From positions 80,682 to 132,388 of the forward strand of contig JARLHE010000030.1 of NCBI GenBank assembly GCA_031292385.1: 51,707 nucleotides of DNA, written 5' to 3'. Below are positions 43,303 to 51,707 of this stretch, piece by piece (within the stretch, counting starts at the first letter, position 1; each line of letters begins with the position of its first letter). Both the position numbers and the translations under genes were made by a program. The stretch is from Oligoflexia bacterium. GTDB taxonomy: Bacteria > Bdellovibrionota > UBA1018. Below the pieces are notes generated by a model, which was not told where the DNA came from, searched no databases, and was given only the letters and a program-made list of their open reading frames with translations.

Positions 43303-45587
43303 TGAGCGCTCCAGCCATTCTCACTATTTCGAAAAACGGGGAGCCGGTCAAAACGATCCCGCTCGATGACGAAGCGCTCGTCGGTCGCGGCGAGGGCTGC
43401 GTGATCCGTCTTGATGATCGCGCGATCTCCCGTAAGCACGCTCTTTTCAAAAAGAACGGCGATGTCTTTCAAGTCGAGAAAAAGAGTGATTTTGCCCCGC
43501 TCTCCGTGAACGGCGAGGAAAAGACCTCGGCGGTGCTCAAAGAAGGCGACGTGATCTCCATCGGTCCTTATTTGATGAAGCTCACGCTTGGGGTCGAAAA
43601 CTCCCCTAAGGCGGAAGCGGAGCCGGAGGACGGCGGGCTTTCGCTCGCTGCTCCCGATCTCGCCCTCGCATCCGCTCCCGCGTCGACTCTCGTTTCCACA
43701 CCGGTCGACGCTGCTTCTCCGTCGGCTGAAGCGGCGCCGCTGGACGCGAGCCCGATTCTTTCCCTTTCCGACGCGCAACCTTTGCCGCAGGCCGAAGAGG
43801 TAGCGATCGGCCCTCTGATTTCGGATACCGAACCTCCGGCCGGACTCGAGCTCTCGAGTGTGAGCGCCGGAGCCGCGGCGAGCTCGGACGGAAGCACCCG
43901 GGTCATGCCGAGTGAAAGCCGGCTCGATGTCGCCCTCATTTTTCAGCCTGGCCAGGCCAATGTCACCGAGTATCGGATCGCGAAAGACGAAATTTCGATC
44001 GGGAGAGGCAAGGATTGCGACGTCGTCCTGGCCGATAAGCGCGCGTCGCGGAAAAATTCGGTGATTTCACGCAGCGGCATGAATTTCCTGATCCGTGATC
44101 TGAGCTCGTCCAACGGGACTTACGTGAACGGCGAGCGGGTTGAGGAAAAAGACCTTTCCGACAAGGACCGGGTCACGATCGGGGATACCGAGTTTGTTTT
44201 CCGCGCGGTTCAGCCGGGCTATTCGGAGATCGAGCAGAAAATCATGCCTCTGCCGTCCCTGCCGGAAGAAATCGATTCGGCGGACTTCCCGGCCTATGAA
44301 AGCAACCTTGCCGCTTCTCCAGTGCCGGAGCCCTTGAGTCCGGTCAATACCGACGTCCCTCCCGAGGCGGGCAGCTTGAGCATGGGCAATATCGCCGGCA
44401 TCGCGGGCGTGGCCGGCGCCGCATCCAACAAGAAGCTGAGCATCGTCGATAAATTCAAAGCCCTCCCGCCGGTGCGCAAGGCGTTGGTTTCGCTTGCGAT
44501 CATCGTTTTCGTCTATTGGTTCCTGGATGATGGAGACCAGACCGTGGCCAAGAAAGCCCCCGTTCCGCGTCCGAAGGCGAGCCAAAGCGCCAACGCGGCG
44601 GTTGCGGCCAAAGACGCGGCGGCCGCGTTCGCCGCTCTGACCCCTGAGCAGAAAAAATTCGTCGAGAGCCAGCATGACCTTGCGTTTTCGTTGTTCCAGC
44701 GAAAGGACTATGACCGCGCGATCGACGAGATTTCGAAAATCTTCACGCTGGTGCCGGATTACAAGGATTCGCGCGAGATCGAGCGTTATGCCCGCGAAGG
44801 CAAGCGTCGGCTGGATGCGGAGCTCGAAGAGCGCCGCAAGCACGAGGAAGAGGAAGCGCTGAAGCGGAAAATCGTGGGCATGGTCGCGGATGCGGCCAAC
44901 AAGATGAACGCGAAAGAGTACGATGCCGCCCGCGACGTCTTTTCCCAGATTTTGGCGGTCGACCCGGAAAACAAGCAGGTCGCCGCTTGGCAGCATCAGC
45001 TCCAGGAAATCGACGAGGAGCGGAAGATCCAGGAGCAGAGAAAGATCGTTCAGCAGGAAATCAACGCGCAGGCTTGGGCGCTTTATAAGGAGGGCGTCGG
45101 TTTACGCAAGCACGGCGCCCAGAAAGAGTCGGTCGTCGCGTTCACGAAGACGATAAAAGTAGACGCCCCTGACCGCCGCCCGGCATCGCTCGCGAAAAAG
45201 CAGATCGCCTCGATTCATCAGGAGATCCGCGATAAGCTCGTGCCGCTGCTGGAGGACGCGAAAAAGGCGGAGGATGCCCAGGAATTCGTCCAAGCGATGC
45301 ATGATTATGAAAAGGCTCTGGCTGTGGATTCCTCTTCGGAAGAGGCGAATGCCGGCATGGATCGGTTGCGGAGCATTCTCCATGACCGGGGAAAAGTGAT
45401 TTTCACGGAAGCGATTATCGCCGAAAGCTACAGCGACTTTTCCCAGGCCAAGAAAAAGTTCAAGGAGTGCTTGCAAGAGACTCCCGACGACGACTCCTAT
45501 CATGCCCGTTGCGAACGGAAGATCGCCCGTTATTTTGACACCAGTGGCGGTTCGAGCCAGGGCAATGGCGGAGAGCAATCCCAATGA
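43302..45587 (+). CDS. Dual-FHA membrane protein with TPR-like C-terminal domain
   Basis: A 761-residue protein with two FHA domains: the first (about residues 5-100) has intact SRKH, the second (about 215-310) reads SRKN where His is expected and keeps the SSSNGTYVNG loop. A/P-rich linkers lead to one membrane helix (about 390-407) and a long helical TPR-like region (about 445-745). Loss of the second His may reduce phosphothreonine binding there (inference). ATGs overlap both neighbours, so the FHA genes are translationally linked. Confidence 0.87.
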   Translation: MSAPAILTISKNGEPVKTIPLDDEALVGRGEGCVIRLDDRAISRKHALFKKNGDVFQVEKKSDFAPLSVNGEEKTSAVLKEGDVISIGPYLMKLTLGVENSPKAEAEPEDGGLSLAAPDLALASAPASTLVSTPVDAASPSAEAAPLDASPILSLSDAQPLPQAEEVAIGPLISDTEPPAGLELSSVSAGAAASSDGSTRVMPSESRLDVALIFQPGQANVTEYRIAKDEISIGRGKDCDVVLADKRASRKNSVISRSGMNFLIRDLSSSNGTYVNGERVEEKDLSDKDRVTIGDTEFVFRAVQPGYSEIEQKIMPLPSLPEEIDSADFPAYESNLAASPVPEPLSPVNTDVPPEAGSLSMGNIAGIAGVAGAASNKKLSIVDKFKALPPVRKALVSLAIIVFVYWFLDDGDQTVAKKAPVPRPKASQSANAAVAAKDAAAAFAALTPEQKKFVESQHDLAFSLFQRKDYDRAIDEISKIFTLVPDYKDSREIERYAREGKRRLDAELEERRKHEEEEALKRKIVGMVADAANKMNAKEYDAARDVFSQILAVDPENKQVAAWQHQLQEIDEERKIQEQRKIVQQEINAQAWALYKEGVGLRKHGAQKESVVAFTKTIKVDAPDRRPASLAKKQIASIHQEIRDKLVPLLEDAKKAEDAQEFVQAMHDYEKALAVDSSSEEANAGMDRLRSILHDRGKVIFTEAIIAESYSDFSQAKKKFKECLQETPDDDSYHARCERKIARYFDTSGGSSQGNGGEQSQ

Positions 45588-46375
45588 GCCAGAAAGATCC
45601 CAGATCCCAGCCGGTACCGGTTAAAGCGAGCGCGGTGTTCTTGTCGGCGGGCAATCGCTTTTCGATGGAAGATTGCGCGGTCGTGAACGAAGAGAAACGG
45701 ATCTTCGTGATCGCGGACGGATTTGGCGGGCCCCAACCCGGCGCTACGGCCGCGAAGACCTCCTGCGAGGCGGTGCAAGGTTTTCTCTGCCGGGAAGCGG
45801 GCGATGAGGACGCGACGCTGCCCTTCGTGCTGAAGTCCTATTTCTCCCTTGCCGGAAACGTGCTTTTCAACTCGCTCGTGCACGCGAATCGCAAGGTTCA
45901 AGCCCTCAATAAGGGAAAGGGCGTTCACGAACGCGGCGGCGCTTCGGTTCTTGCCGGCTTTATGGACGATGATTTGCTCGCGCTCGCGAACGTCGGCGCC
46001 TGTTCGGCCTGGCTTTTCAGGGATGGCAAATCGCGTGAGCTGGTCACGCCGCGCACTCTGGGACGGCTGCAGGACCCTTTCGCCGAAGGCGCTCAAATCG
46101 ATCCGACCCTTCAGGTCCCGCTTTCGGCGGTGGGAATTAAGGATGATCTGGAGCCCGAGATTTTCGAGGTACGCGTGCGCCCGGGCGATTGGCTGATCTT
46201 CATGACGGACGGGCTGCCGGCGGCGATCCGCGAAAAGCTACTTCGCTTGCAGATTGATTCCGCGGGAGCCCTCGCGGGCGACTCCTGTCAAAGCGCGCTG
46301 AAGCTGCTCAAAGCCGCCGAAGCCGAGACCGGGACGTTGACGGACAATACCGGCGTCGCGCTCGTGATTTTTTAG
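45584..46375 (+). CDS. PP2C-family Ser/Thr phosphatase
   Basis: A 263-residue phosphatase with the PP2C/PppM-type motifs: SMEDCAVV (motif 1), FVIADGFGGPQPGA (metal Asp), GGASVLAGF, WLIFMTDGLPAAI (Asp) and DNTGVALVI (Asp). It should remove phosphate from Ser/Thr of the FHA partners. A Ser/Thr kinase is not encoded in the window. It overlaps the upstream FHA gene (ATGA) and ends four bases into the converging gene at 46372. Confidence 0.9.
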   Translation: MSQKDPRSQPVPVKASAVFLSAGNRFSMEDCAVVNEEKRIFVIADGFGGPQPGATAAKTSCEAVQGFLCREAGDEDATLPFVLKSYFSLAGNVLFNSLVHANRKVQALNKGKGVHERGGASVLAGFMDDDLLALANVGACSAWLFRDGKSRELVTPRTLGRLQDPFAEGAQIDPTLQVPLSAVGIKDDLEPEIFEVRVRPGDWLIFMTDGLPAAIREKLLRLQIDSAGALAGDSCQSALKLLKAAEAETGTLTDNTGVALVIF

Positions 46376-46818
46376 AGTATTTTCAGCTGAATCGAGAGTT
46401 TCATCCCGGCTTTCAGCGGCGGTTGCGCGCCGATGAGCTGATAGGATTTTGATTTCGGAATCAGGTGATATTGCGCGTTCGGGTCTTGCGCGATGAACTC
46501 GAAATGGCCTTTTCCGTCAGTGCGCGCCTGGCTGACTTCCGTGCCGTTCATGTCCACGAGCGATAACATGACGTTCACGCAGGGTCCGGCGATCGGGTTG
46601 CTGTCGCTTTGAACGACGGTGCAGCTGCCCTGGATGAGGCTCGTGTCATTCGATCGCTTGTCGTTGATACGCATGCGCCTTCCGCCGCTGTGGCGAATAT
46701 TGGTGCCGTCAACGCCCGTCTCGGCGCCGGTCTGCGCGAAGCTTGCGTTCGGCCAGGCCGCCCAGAGCGTGAAGACGATGGCGGCGGACATCAGAGTGAT
46801 CATGTTTTTGCGTGTCAT
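46372..46818 (-). CDS. Exported protein with carboxypeptidase-regulatory-like domain
   Basis: A 148-residue protein with a signal peptide (about residues 1-28, ending ASFA). The mature part has a short basic stretch and a beta-sandwich-like domain (about 60-148; MLSLVDMNGTEVSQARTDGKGHFEF) of the carboxypeptidase-regulatory type, often found in surface or adhesion proteins. It lies 23 bases downstream of the aldehyde dehydrogenase on the same strand, so may belong to the sucAB operon transcript. Confidence 0.75.
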   Translation of the reverse strand: MTRKNMITLMSAAIVFTLWAAWPNASFAQTGAETGVDGTNIRHSGGRRMRINDKRSNDTSLIQGSCTVVQSDSNPIAGPCVNVMLSLVDMNGTEVSQARTDGKGHFEFIAQDPNAQYHLIPKSKSYQLIGAQPPLKAGMKLSIQLKIL

Positions 46819-46841
46819 CGAAAATTTCTCAGTTTGATTTC

Positions 46842-48269
46842 TTAACTCGGCAATTGCGAGGAAAGCCCCAGGAATTTCACCGTGGTCATTTCTTCCATCG
46901 CGTATTGGACGCCTTCACGGCCGGTTCCGCTATCCTTTTCGCCGCCGTAGGGCTGATGGTCGTACCGCGTGGTCGGAGCGTCGTTGATCACCAGACCGCC
47001 GACCTGAAGGTCTTTGTAAAAGCGTTCGATCAGATCCCAGCGCTGGGTGAAGATGCCGGCTTGCAGCCCGTAACGGCTTGAGTTGATGCGATCGATGAGC
47101 TCGGATGCATCGGCAAACCGGCTCACGGTCATGACCGGGCCGAAGATTTCCTCTTGAATGATCGTCGCTTGAGCAAGCCAAGCTGGGTCCTTTTTCAGGC
47201 ATAGCAGCGTGGGAGGGACCATTCGCGAATTAGGGCCCGAATCACCCGATAATTTCTTCGACTGGATCATTTCGCAGTCGTTCGCGACTTTCTTCAGTTC
47301 ATTTTCAATCCGGACCGCGGCCGCGTCGTTGATGAGCGGGCCGGACACGACATTCGGGTCGTTCGGATTGCCGTAAAGCGTCTCTTCGGTCGCGCGCTTG
47401 AGCGCGGCGGTGAAGGCGTCGGCGATCGAATGCGGCAGGGCGACGTTCTGCACGGAGATGCAGGATTGACCGGCGTAGCCGAACGCGCCGCCGGTGATTT
47501 TGCGAGCGATGGCGGGGTAGGCGCTTTCGGGTGTGTCTTCCAGAACCGCGACCCAGGCGTTTCCGCCGAGTTCCAGCGTGACGGGCTTTCCGACCGCTTG
47601 GGCTTGAATCAATTTACCCACGCGCGCGGAGCCGGTGAAGCTGACCATCGCGATCGCCGGGGCGCGGGTGAGTTTCTCGGTCGCGGCATCGTCGGCCATG
47701 ACGATTTCCGCAAGGCCTTCGATCGCGCCGACTTCATGGAAAATCGAAACGAATCTCTGCGCGGTCAGCGGCGTGAAAGGCGAGGGCTTGATCAGGATCG
47801 AATTGCCGCTCGCGATCGCTGGCGCGAGCTTGTGCACCAAAAGGTTGAGCGGAAAATTAAAGGGGGTGATCCCTAAAATCGGCCCGCGCGGAAAGCGGGT
47901 GGCAAGGCCATAACCCGGACGGCCGCTGCCGACCACATCGAGCCGCAACAGCTCGCCCGCGGATCGGAGCGTTTCGGCCGCAGCCCAACGCAAGACGCCG
48001 AGCGCCCGCAGAACCTCGGCTTCCGCCAATGCAATGGGTTTGCCGGCCTCATCGCGAATGAGCATCGCGAATTCCTGCCGGCGAGCCTCGAGACGGGCGG
48101 CTACCGATAGCAGGAGCTGCGAGCGCTCGTGAGAGCTCGAATGCCTCCATTTTTCGAAGGCTTTGACGGCCAGATCGAGCGCATCGCTGATTTCGGCTTC
48201 GGATTCGAAAGGAATCCGCCCGAGCTCGCTTCCGTCATAGGGTTTCCGAACGATGCAGATATTCGACAT
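46842..48269 (-). CDS. NAD(P)-dependent aldehyde dehydrogenase
   Basis: A 475-residue aldehyde dehydrogenase. The catalytic Cys is in AGQSCISVQN and the general base Glu in TLELGGN; the Rossmann region is GILGITPFNFPLN/KPSPFTPLTA. The pattern resembles the lactaldehyde/succinate-semialdehyde dehydrogenase branch, but the substrate is not fixed by sequence. Its start overlaps the lpd stop (TAATG), so it is part of the 2-oxoglutarate dehydrogenase operon; succinate semialdehyde would fit the context (inference). Confidence 0.9.
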   Translation of the reverse strand: MSNICIVRKPYDGSELGRIPFESEAEISDALDLAVKAFEKWRHSSSHERSQLLLSVAARLEARRQEFAMLIRDEAGKPIALAEAEVLRALGVLRWAAAETLRSAGELLRLDVVGSGRPGYGLATRFPRGPILGITPFNFPLNLLVHKLAPAIASGNSILIKPSPFTPLTAQRFVSIFHEVGAIEGLAEIVMADDAATEKLTRAPAIAMVSFTGSARVGKLIQAQAVGKPVTLELGGNAWVAVLEDTPESAYPAIARKITGGAFGYAGQSCISVQNVALPHSIADAFTAALKRATEETLYGNPNDPNVVSGPLINDAAAVRIENELKKVANDCEMIQSKKLSGDSGPNSRMVPPTLLCLKKDPAWLAQATIIQEEIFGPVMTVSRFADASELIDRINSSRYGLQAGIFTQRWDLIERFYKDLQVGGLVINDAPTTRYDHQPYGGEKDSGTGREGVQYAMEEMTTVKFLGLSSQLPS

Positions 48270-49687
48270 TACATTTCGATCGTGCGCTTATCGACACCGA
48301 GCGCGGCCTGCTTGAGCACTTCCGAAAGAGTCGGATGCGCGTGGCAAGTGCGGGCGATATCCTCGGCGCTGCCGCCGAATTCCATCGTGGCGACCGCTTC
48401 CGGAATCATGTCGCTGGCGCGAGGACCCACGATATGAACACCCAAGACACGATCGGTTTGCGCATCGGCGATGATCTTGGCGAGACCCTCGGTTTCGTCC
48501 ATCGACTTCGCGCGACCGTTGGCCATGAACGGGAAGGTGCCGATCTTGTAGGCGATGCCTTTGGCCTTCACTTCCTCTTCGGTCATGCCTACGGATGCAA
48601 CTTCCGGCCAGGTATAGATGACGTTCGGGATCGCATCGTAATTCACATGCCCCGCTTGGCCGGCCATGATTTCGACAACCGCGACGCCCTCCTCTTCGGC
48701 CTTATGTGCAAGCATCGGACCCGCAACCACATCGCCGACCGCGTAGACGCCTGGGGCTTTGGTCTGGTAGTGCGAATCGATTTCGAGTCGTCCCAGCTTG
48801 TCGGTCGCGAGGCCGATCGCATCCAGGCCCAGCCCTTGCGTATTCGGCTTACGGCCGGTGGCGACGAGAACGCGGTCGCACTCGATCTGGGATTTCGTGC
48901 CGGTCGCGATTTCCTCGGTCTGCACGATCATGACATCGCCCTTGCGGGTCGCGCCCAGGCATTTGGTTGCCAGGCGGAATTCCATGCCTTGCTTTTGCAG
49001 CGCTTTGTAAAGTTCCTTGCCGATCTGCTGGTCGACCGTCGAGCAGATGCGATCGGCGAATTCGATGACGGTCACGCGAGCTCCCAAGCGCGCCCAGACG
49101 GAACCGAGCTCAAGGCCGATGACGCCGCCGCCGACCACCACCAGGTGCTTCGGCACTTCCGAAAAGCAGAGCGCTTCGGTGGAGCTGACGACCCGATCTC
49201 CGTCGAAGGGCATGAACGGAAGCTGCGCTGGCGTGCTGCCGGTCGCGATCATGACTTTCGGCGCTTGGATCAGGCGCTTCGTGCCGGCATTGTCGACTTC
49301 GATCTGGATCTGATCGCCCGCGCGGCCCTTGAAGGTGCCGAGCCCAGCCACGCCTTCGATTTTGTTTTTCTTGAAAAGGCCCGCGATGCCGGTCGTGAGC
49401 TGACGGACCACGCCTTCCTTGCGCTTTATCATCGAGGGAAGGTCGAGCTGGATACTGCCCAAGACGATGCCATGCTTGGCGAATTTCGTTTTCGCCTGCA
49501 GATAGTGTTCGCTCGATTCAAGCAGCGCTTTCGAGGGAATGCAGCCGACGTTCAGGCAGGTGCCGCCGTAGGTCTTGTCTTTTTCGACGCAAGCCACTTT
49601 CATTCCAAGTTGCGAAGCGCGAATGGCGCCCGTGTAACCGGCCGGTCCGCTGCCAACGACGATCAAATCAAATTGTTCCGCTGCCAT
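48269..49687 (-). CDS. lpdA: Dihydrolipoyl dehydrogenase (E3)
   Basis: A 472-residue flavoprotein. The redox-active disulfide is GGTCLNVGCIPS (C44 and C49), the FAD motif is GSGPAGYTGAI and the NAD motif GGGVIGLELGS; the C-terminal His-Glu region (HAHPTLSE) completes the active site. It reoxidises dihydrolipoyl groups on SucB. It follows sucB after 27 bases and overlaps the aldehyde dehydrogenase start. Confidence 0.96.
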   Translation of the reverse strand: MAAEQFDLIVVGSGPAGYTGAIRASQLGMKVACVEKDKTYGGTCLNVGCIPSKALLESSEHYLQAKTKFAKHGIVLGSIQLDLPSMIKRKEGVVRQLTTGIAGLFKKNKIEGVAGLGTFKGRAGDQIQIEVDNAGTKRLIQAPKVMIATGSTPAQLPFMPFDGDRVVSSTEALCFSEVPKHLVVVGGGVIGLELGSVWARLGARVTVIEFADRICSTVDQQIGKELYKALQKQGMEFRLATKCLGATRKGDVMIVQTEEIATGTKSQIECDRVLVATGRKPNTQGLGLDAIGLATDKLGRLEIDSHYQTKAPGVYAVGDVVAGPMLAHKAEEEGVAVVEIMAGQAGHVNYDAIPNVIYTWPEVASVGMTEEEVKAKGIAYKIGTFPFMANGRAKSMDETEGLAKIIADAQTDRVLGVHIVGPRASDMIPEAVATMEFGGSAEDIARTCHAHPTLSEVLKQAALGVDKRTIEM

Positions 49688-49714
49688 TGCAGGCTCCTTG
49701 GTTTAGTATTGCCA

Positions 49715-50938
49715 TTAGTATTGAAGATTCAGTTTTTCCGGATGCTCGATGAAGTCCTTGACCGTGATCAGGAAAGTCACCGCGCCTTTTCCGTCGATCA
49801 AGCGGTGATCATACGAGAGAGCGAGATACATCATCGGACGAATCTCGATTTTTCCATCGACCGCGATCGGACGCTCCTGGATCTTATGCATGCCCAAGAT
49901 GGCGCTCTGCGGAGGATTCAAAATCGGGGTCGAAAGCAGCGAGCCATAAACGCCGCCGTTCGAGATCGTGAAGGTCCCGCCCGACATGTCGGCGATCGAA
50001 AGCTTGCCGTCGCGAGCCTTCAAGGCGAGTTCGGCGATCTTCTTTTCGATTTCGACAAAGCCCATGGTTTGGGCTTCACGTACGACCGGTACGACCAGTC
50101 CGCGTTCGGAGCCGACCGCGATGCCCATGTCGATATAGTCGTGATAGATGACGTCGCGGCCATCGATCGAGGCGTTGACTTCCGGAATGACTTTCAAGGC
50201 TTCCACGCAAGCGCGCGTGAAAAACGACATGAAGCCGAGCGCCACGCTGTGTTTGGCTTTGAACGCGTCCTTGTGCTGGGAGCGCAGTTTCATGACCGCG
50301 CTCATGTCGGCTTCGTTGAAAGTGGTCAGGATCGCGGCCGTGTGCTGGGCTTGGACCAGGCGTTCCGCGATGCGTGCGCGCAAATTGGTCATCGGAACGC
50401 GGCGATCGCCGGGGCGAAGCGCCATCGGGGCCGCGGCCACTGGCGCGGGTGCGGCTGGGCGTGCTGTCGGCGCAGTCGCGGGAGCAGGCGCGGTGCCGGC
50501 GGAGAGAACATCGCCCTTGGTGATGCGGCCTTGAGGACCCGTTCCTTGAATTTGATCGGAAGAAAGGCCGCTTTCGGCCAGTGCTTTGCGAGCCGCCGGA
50601 CCCATTCCCGCCGCAGGTGCGGATACGGGCGCCGGAGCAGGCTTGGCGGCCACCGGTGCGGCAGGTGCCTTCGCGGCGGGAGTCGCGCCCGCGGTTCCTT
50701 GAACGGCGTCGTCGATCACGCCGATGACTTCACCGACCGGGATTCGTTCGCCGGCGGGTTTCAAAATCGTAAGTGCGCCGTTGAACTCGGCGACGATCTC
50801 GACCGTGGCTTTATCCGACTCGATTTCGAGGAGCAAATCGCCGTTCTTGACCTGTTGGCCGTTTTCTTTGGCCCATTTCAAGATACTGACTTCGGTGATG
50901 GATTCTCCCACGCTCGGGGCGACGACATTGTGTTTCAT
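49715..50938 (-). CDS. sucB: Dihydrolipoyllysine-residue succinyltransferase (E2)
   Basis: A 407-residue E2: a lipoyl domain with K43 in ESDKATVE, an A/P-rich linker, a peripheral-subunit-binding domain (about residues 105-145, [19 protein letters not shown]), a second A/P linker, and the acyltransferase core with the active His in [12 protein letters not shown]. The TINSFMG-like core and lipoyl sequence agree with 2-oxoglutarate rather than pyruvate dehydrogenase. ATG 50938 overlaps the sucA stop; GAGGAG lies upstream. Confidence 0.95.
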   Translation of the reverse strand: MKHNVVAPSVGESITEVSILKWAKENGQQVKNGDLLLEIESDKATVEIVAEFNGALTILKPAGERIPVGEVIGVIDDAVQGTAGATPAAKAPAAPVAAKPAPAPVSAPAAGMGPAARKALAESGLSSDQIQGTGPQGRITKGDVLSAGTAPAPATAPTARPAAPAPVAAAPMALRPGDRRVPMTNLRARIAERLVQAQHTAAILTTFNEADMSAVMKLRSQHKDAFKAKHSVALGFMSFFTRACVEALKVIPEVNASIDGRDVIYHDYIDMGIAVGSERGLVVPVVREAQTMGFVEIEKKIAELALKARDGKLSIADMSGGTFTISNGGVYGSLLSTPILNPPQSAILGMHKIQERPIAVDGKIEIRPMMYLALSYDHRLIDGKGAVTFLITVKDFIEHPEKLNLQY

Positions 50939-51707
50939 TGAAAGCTCCTCTCGACGAGCGCTTCTTGCTCTTTATGATGAATTTTTTCGGACCCGACGGC
51001 GGGCGAGGAGGAAATTTCCCGGCCCACGTATCGGATCGGTCTTCCTCCGGCCCGATCCATGAACTGGTCGTAGCCGCCCATCCACATATTGAATACGAAC
51101 GTCCAAGCGCCCATATTTCTAGGCTCTTCTTGGACCCATATGATTTCCTGCGCGGTTTTGTATTTGCCGAGAATATTGACAAGCTGAACGCCGGGCCAAG
51201 GATAAATCTGCTCAAGGCGCACGATCGCGACATCGTCGCGCTTACGCGCGGCGAGCAAGTCGTAATAGACTTTGCCGGAGCAAAGCAGCACGCGCTTGAT
51301 TTTTGCGGCATTGGCCGCGGCGATCGGATCGTCGATGACTTCCTGAAACCCTTTTTGGGTGAATTCGTCCAGTGTTGAAACCGCCATCGGATGGCGGAGC
51401 AAGCTCTTCGGCGACATGACGACGAGGGGTTTTCTGAAGTCCCGAACGACCTGGCGGCGCAAGGCGTGGAAGATCTGCGCGGGCGTCGTTAAGTTGCAGA
51501 CGAACATGTTCTGCTTTCCGCAAAGCTGCAGAAAACGCTCAAGTCTCGCGCTCGAGTGCTCCGGCCCCTGGCCTTCAAAGCCGTGCGGGAGCAGCAGAGT
51601 CAGGCCGCTCATGCGCTGCCACTTGGATTCCGAAGTCGAAAGGAACTGGTCGATGATCACTTGGGCGCCGTTCGCGAAATCGCCGAACTGCGCTTCCCAG
51701 ATCACCA
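50935..51707 (-). CDS. sucA: 2-oxoglutarate dehydrogenase E1, C-terminal part
   Basis: The 257 C-terminal residues of E1, cut by the window end. [36 protein letters not shown] and [12 protein letters not shown] are diagnostic of SucA rather than pyruvate dehydrogenase. It decarboxylates 2-oxoglutarate and passes succinyl to SucB. The stop overlaps sucB as ATGA. Confidence 0.97.
   Translation of the reverse strand, partial: VIWEAQFGDFANGAQVIIDQFLSTSESKWQRMSGLTLLLPHGFEGQGPEHSSARLERFLQLCGKQNMFVCNLTTPAQIFHALRRQVVRDFRKPLVVMSPKSLLRHPMAVSTLDEFTQKGFQEVIDDPIAAANAAKIKRVLLCSGKVYYDLLAARKRDDVAIVRLEQIYPWPGVQLVNILGKYKTAQEIIWVQEEPRNMGAWTFVFNMWMGGYDQFMDRAGGRPIRYVGREISSSPAVGSEKIHHKEQEALVERSFQ

Noticed and set aside
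48335..50941. An 868-codon open frame on the plus strand
   Set aside because: Opposite lpd and sucB, both of which have intact catalytic motifs; same H/D/R/G-rich antisense composition.

Overview
This is a GC-rich, densely coded bacterial chromosome segment with no tRNA, rRNA, insertion sequence, integrase or CRISPR array that I can see. The gene set (a Tad/Flp pilus machine with transmembrane FHA proteins, many exported proteins and lipoproteins, a trypsin-like protease, a leucine-degradation cluster, sigma-54 control) suggests a Gram-negative, deltaproteobacteria-like organism. Bdellovibrionota is my best guess, Myxococcota the alternative. That placement is inference, not proven by any marker gene.

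Layout. 1-6646 (+): Tad pilus genes (TadE-like proteins, cpaB, secretin cpaC, a cpaE-cpaF fusion ATPase, tadB), closely spaced or overlapping, followed by an Rhs/YD-repeat protein. 8543-12439: a small exported protein behind a sigma-54 promoter, the potABC-type transporter and a secreted trypsin-like protease (-). 12660-16635: acetyl-CoA synthetase, a small exported protein (-) and a polytopic membrane protein. 16641-21937: leucine/isovalerate catabolism (mccB divergent from methylglutaconyl-CoA hydratase, split biotin carboxylase and biotin carrier genes, HMG-CoA lyase). 21970-25524: a DksA/TraR-type zinc-finger protein, then a histidine kinase and an NtrC-class sigma-54 activator. 25525-30886: an intergenic region with a 130-base nested hairpin, a palindrome and a strong -24/-12 promoter, then exported proteins, a transglutaminase-elicitor-like lipoprotein, a VOC protein and two lipoproteins (-). 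30902-39088 (-): a nine-gene tight run: a periplasmic protein, two peptide-ABC permeases, nagZ, ornithine aminotransferase, purK, purE, radC, DTW protein. 39173-46375 (+): tadC, DUF192, three FHA-domain membrane proteins and a PP2C phosphatase. 46372-51707 (-): the 2-oxoglutarate dehydrogenase operon (sucA 3' end, sucB, lpd) with an aldehyde dehydrogenase and an exported protein.

How the parts fit. The two Tad blocks together supply the pilotin-independent core of a Tad machine (secretin, CpaB, motor ATPase, both platform proteins), with the FHA/PP2C genes as a likely phospho-dependent regulatory arm; the blocks are separated by about 32.5 kb. The central blocks feed acetyl-CoA (leucine breakdown, Acs) into the TCA cycle (SucAB-Lpd).

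The most interesting observation is a possible sigma-54 regulon for exported proteins. Five -24/-12 promoter matches (two with 11 of 12 consensus bases, one with 10, two with 9) each lie just upstream of a gene encoding a signal-peptide protein or lipoprotein, within about 14 kb either side of the histidine kinase/NtrC-class activator pair. This was read by eye and is a hypothesis about regulation; the promoter matches themselves are visible in the sequence.
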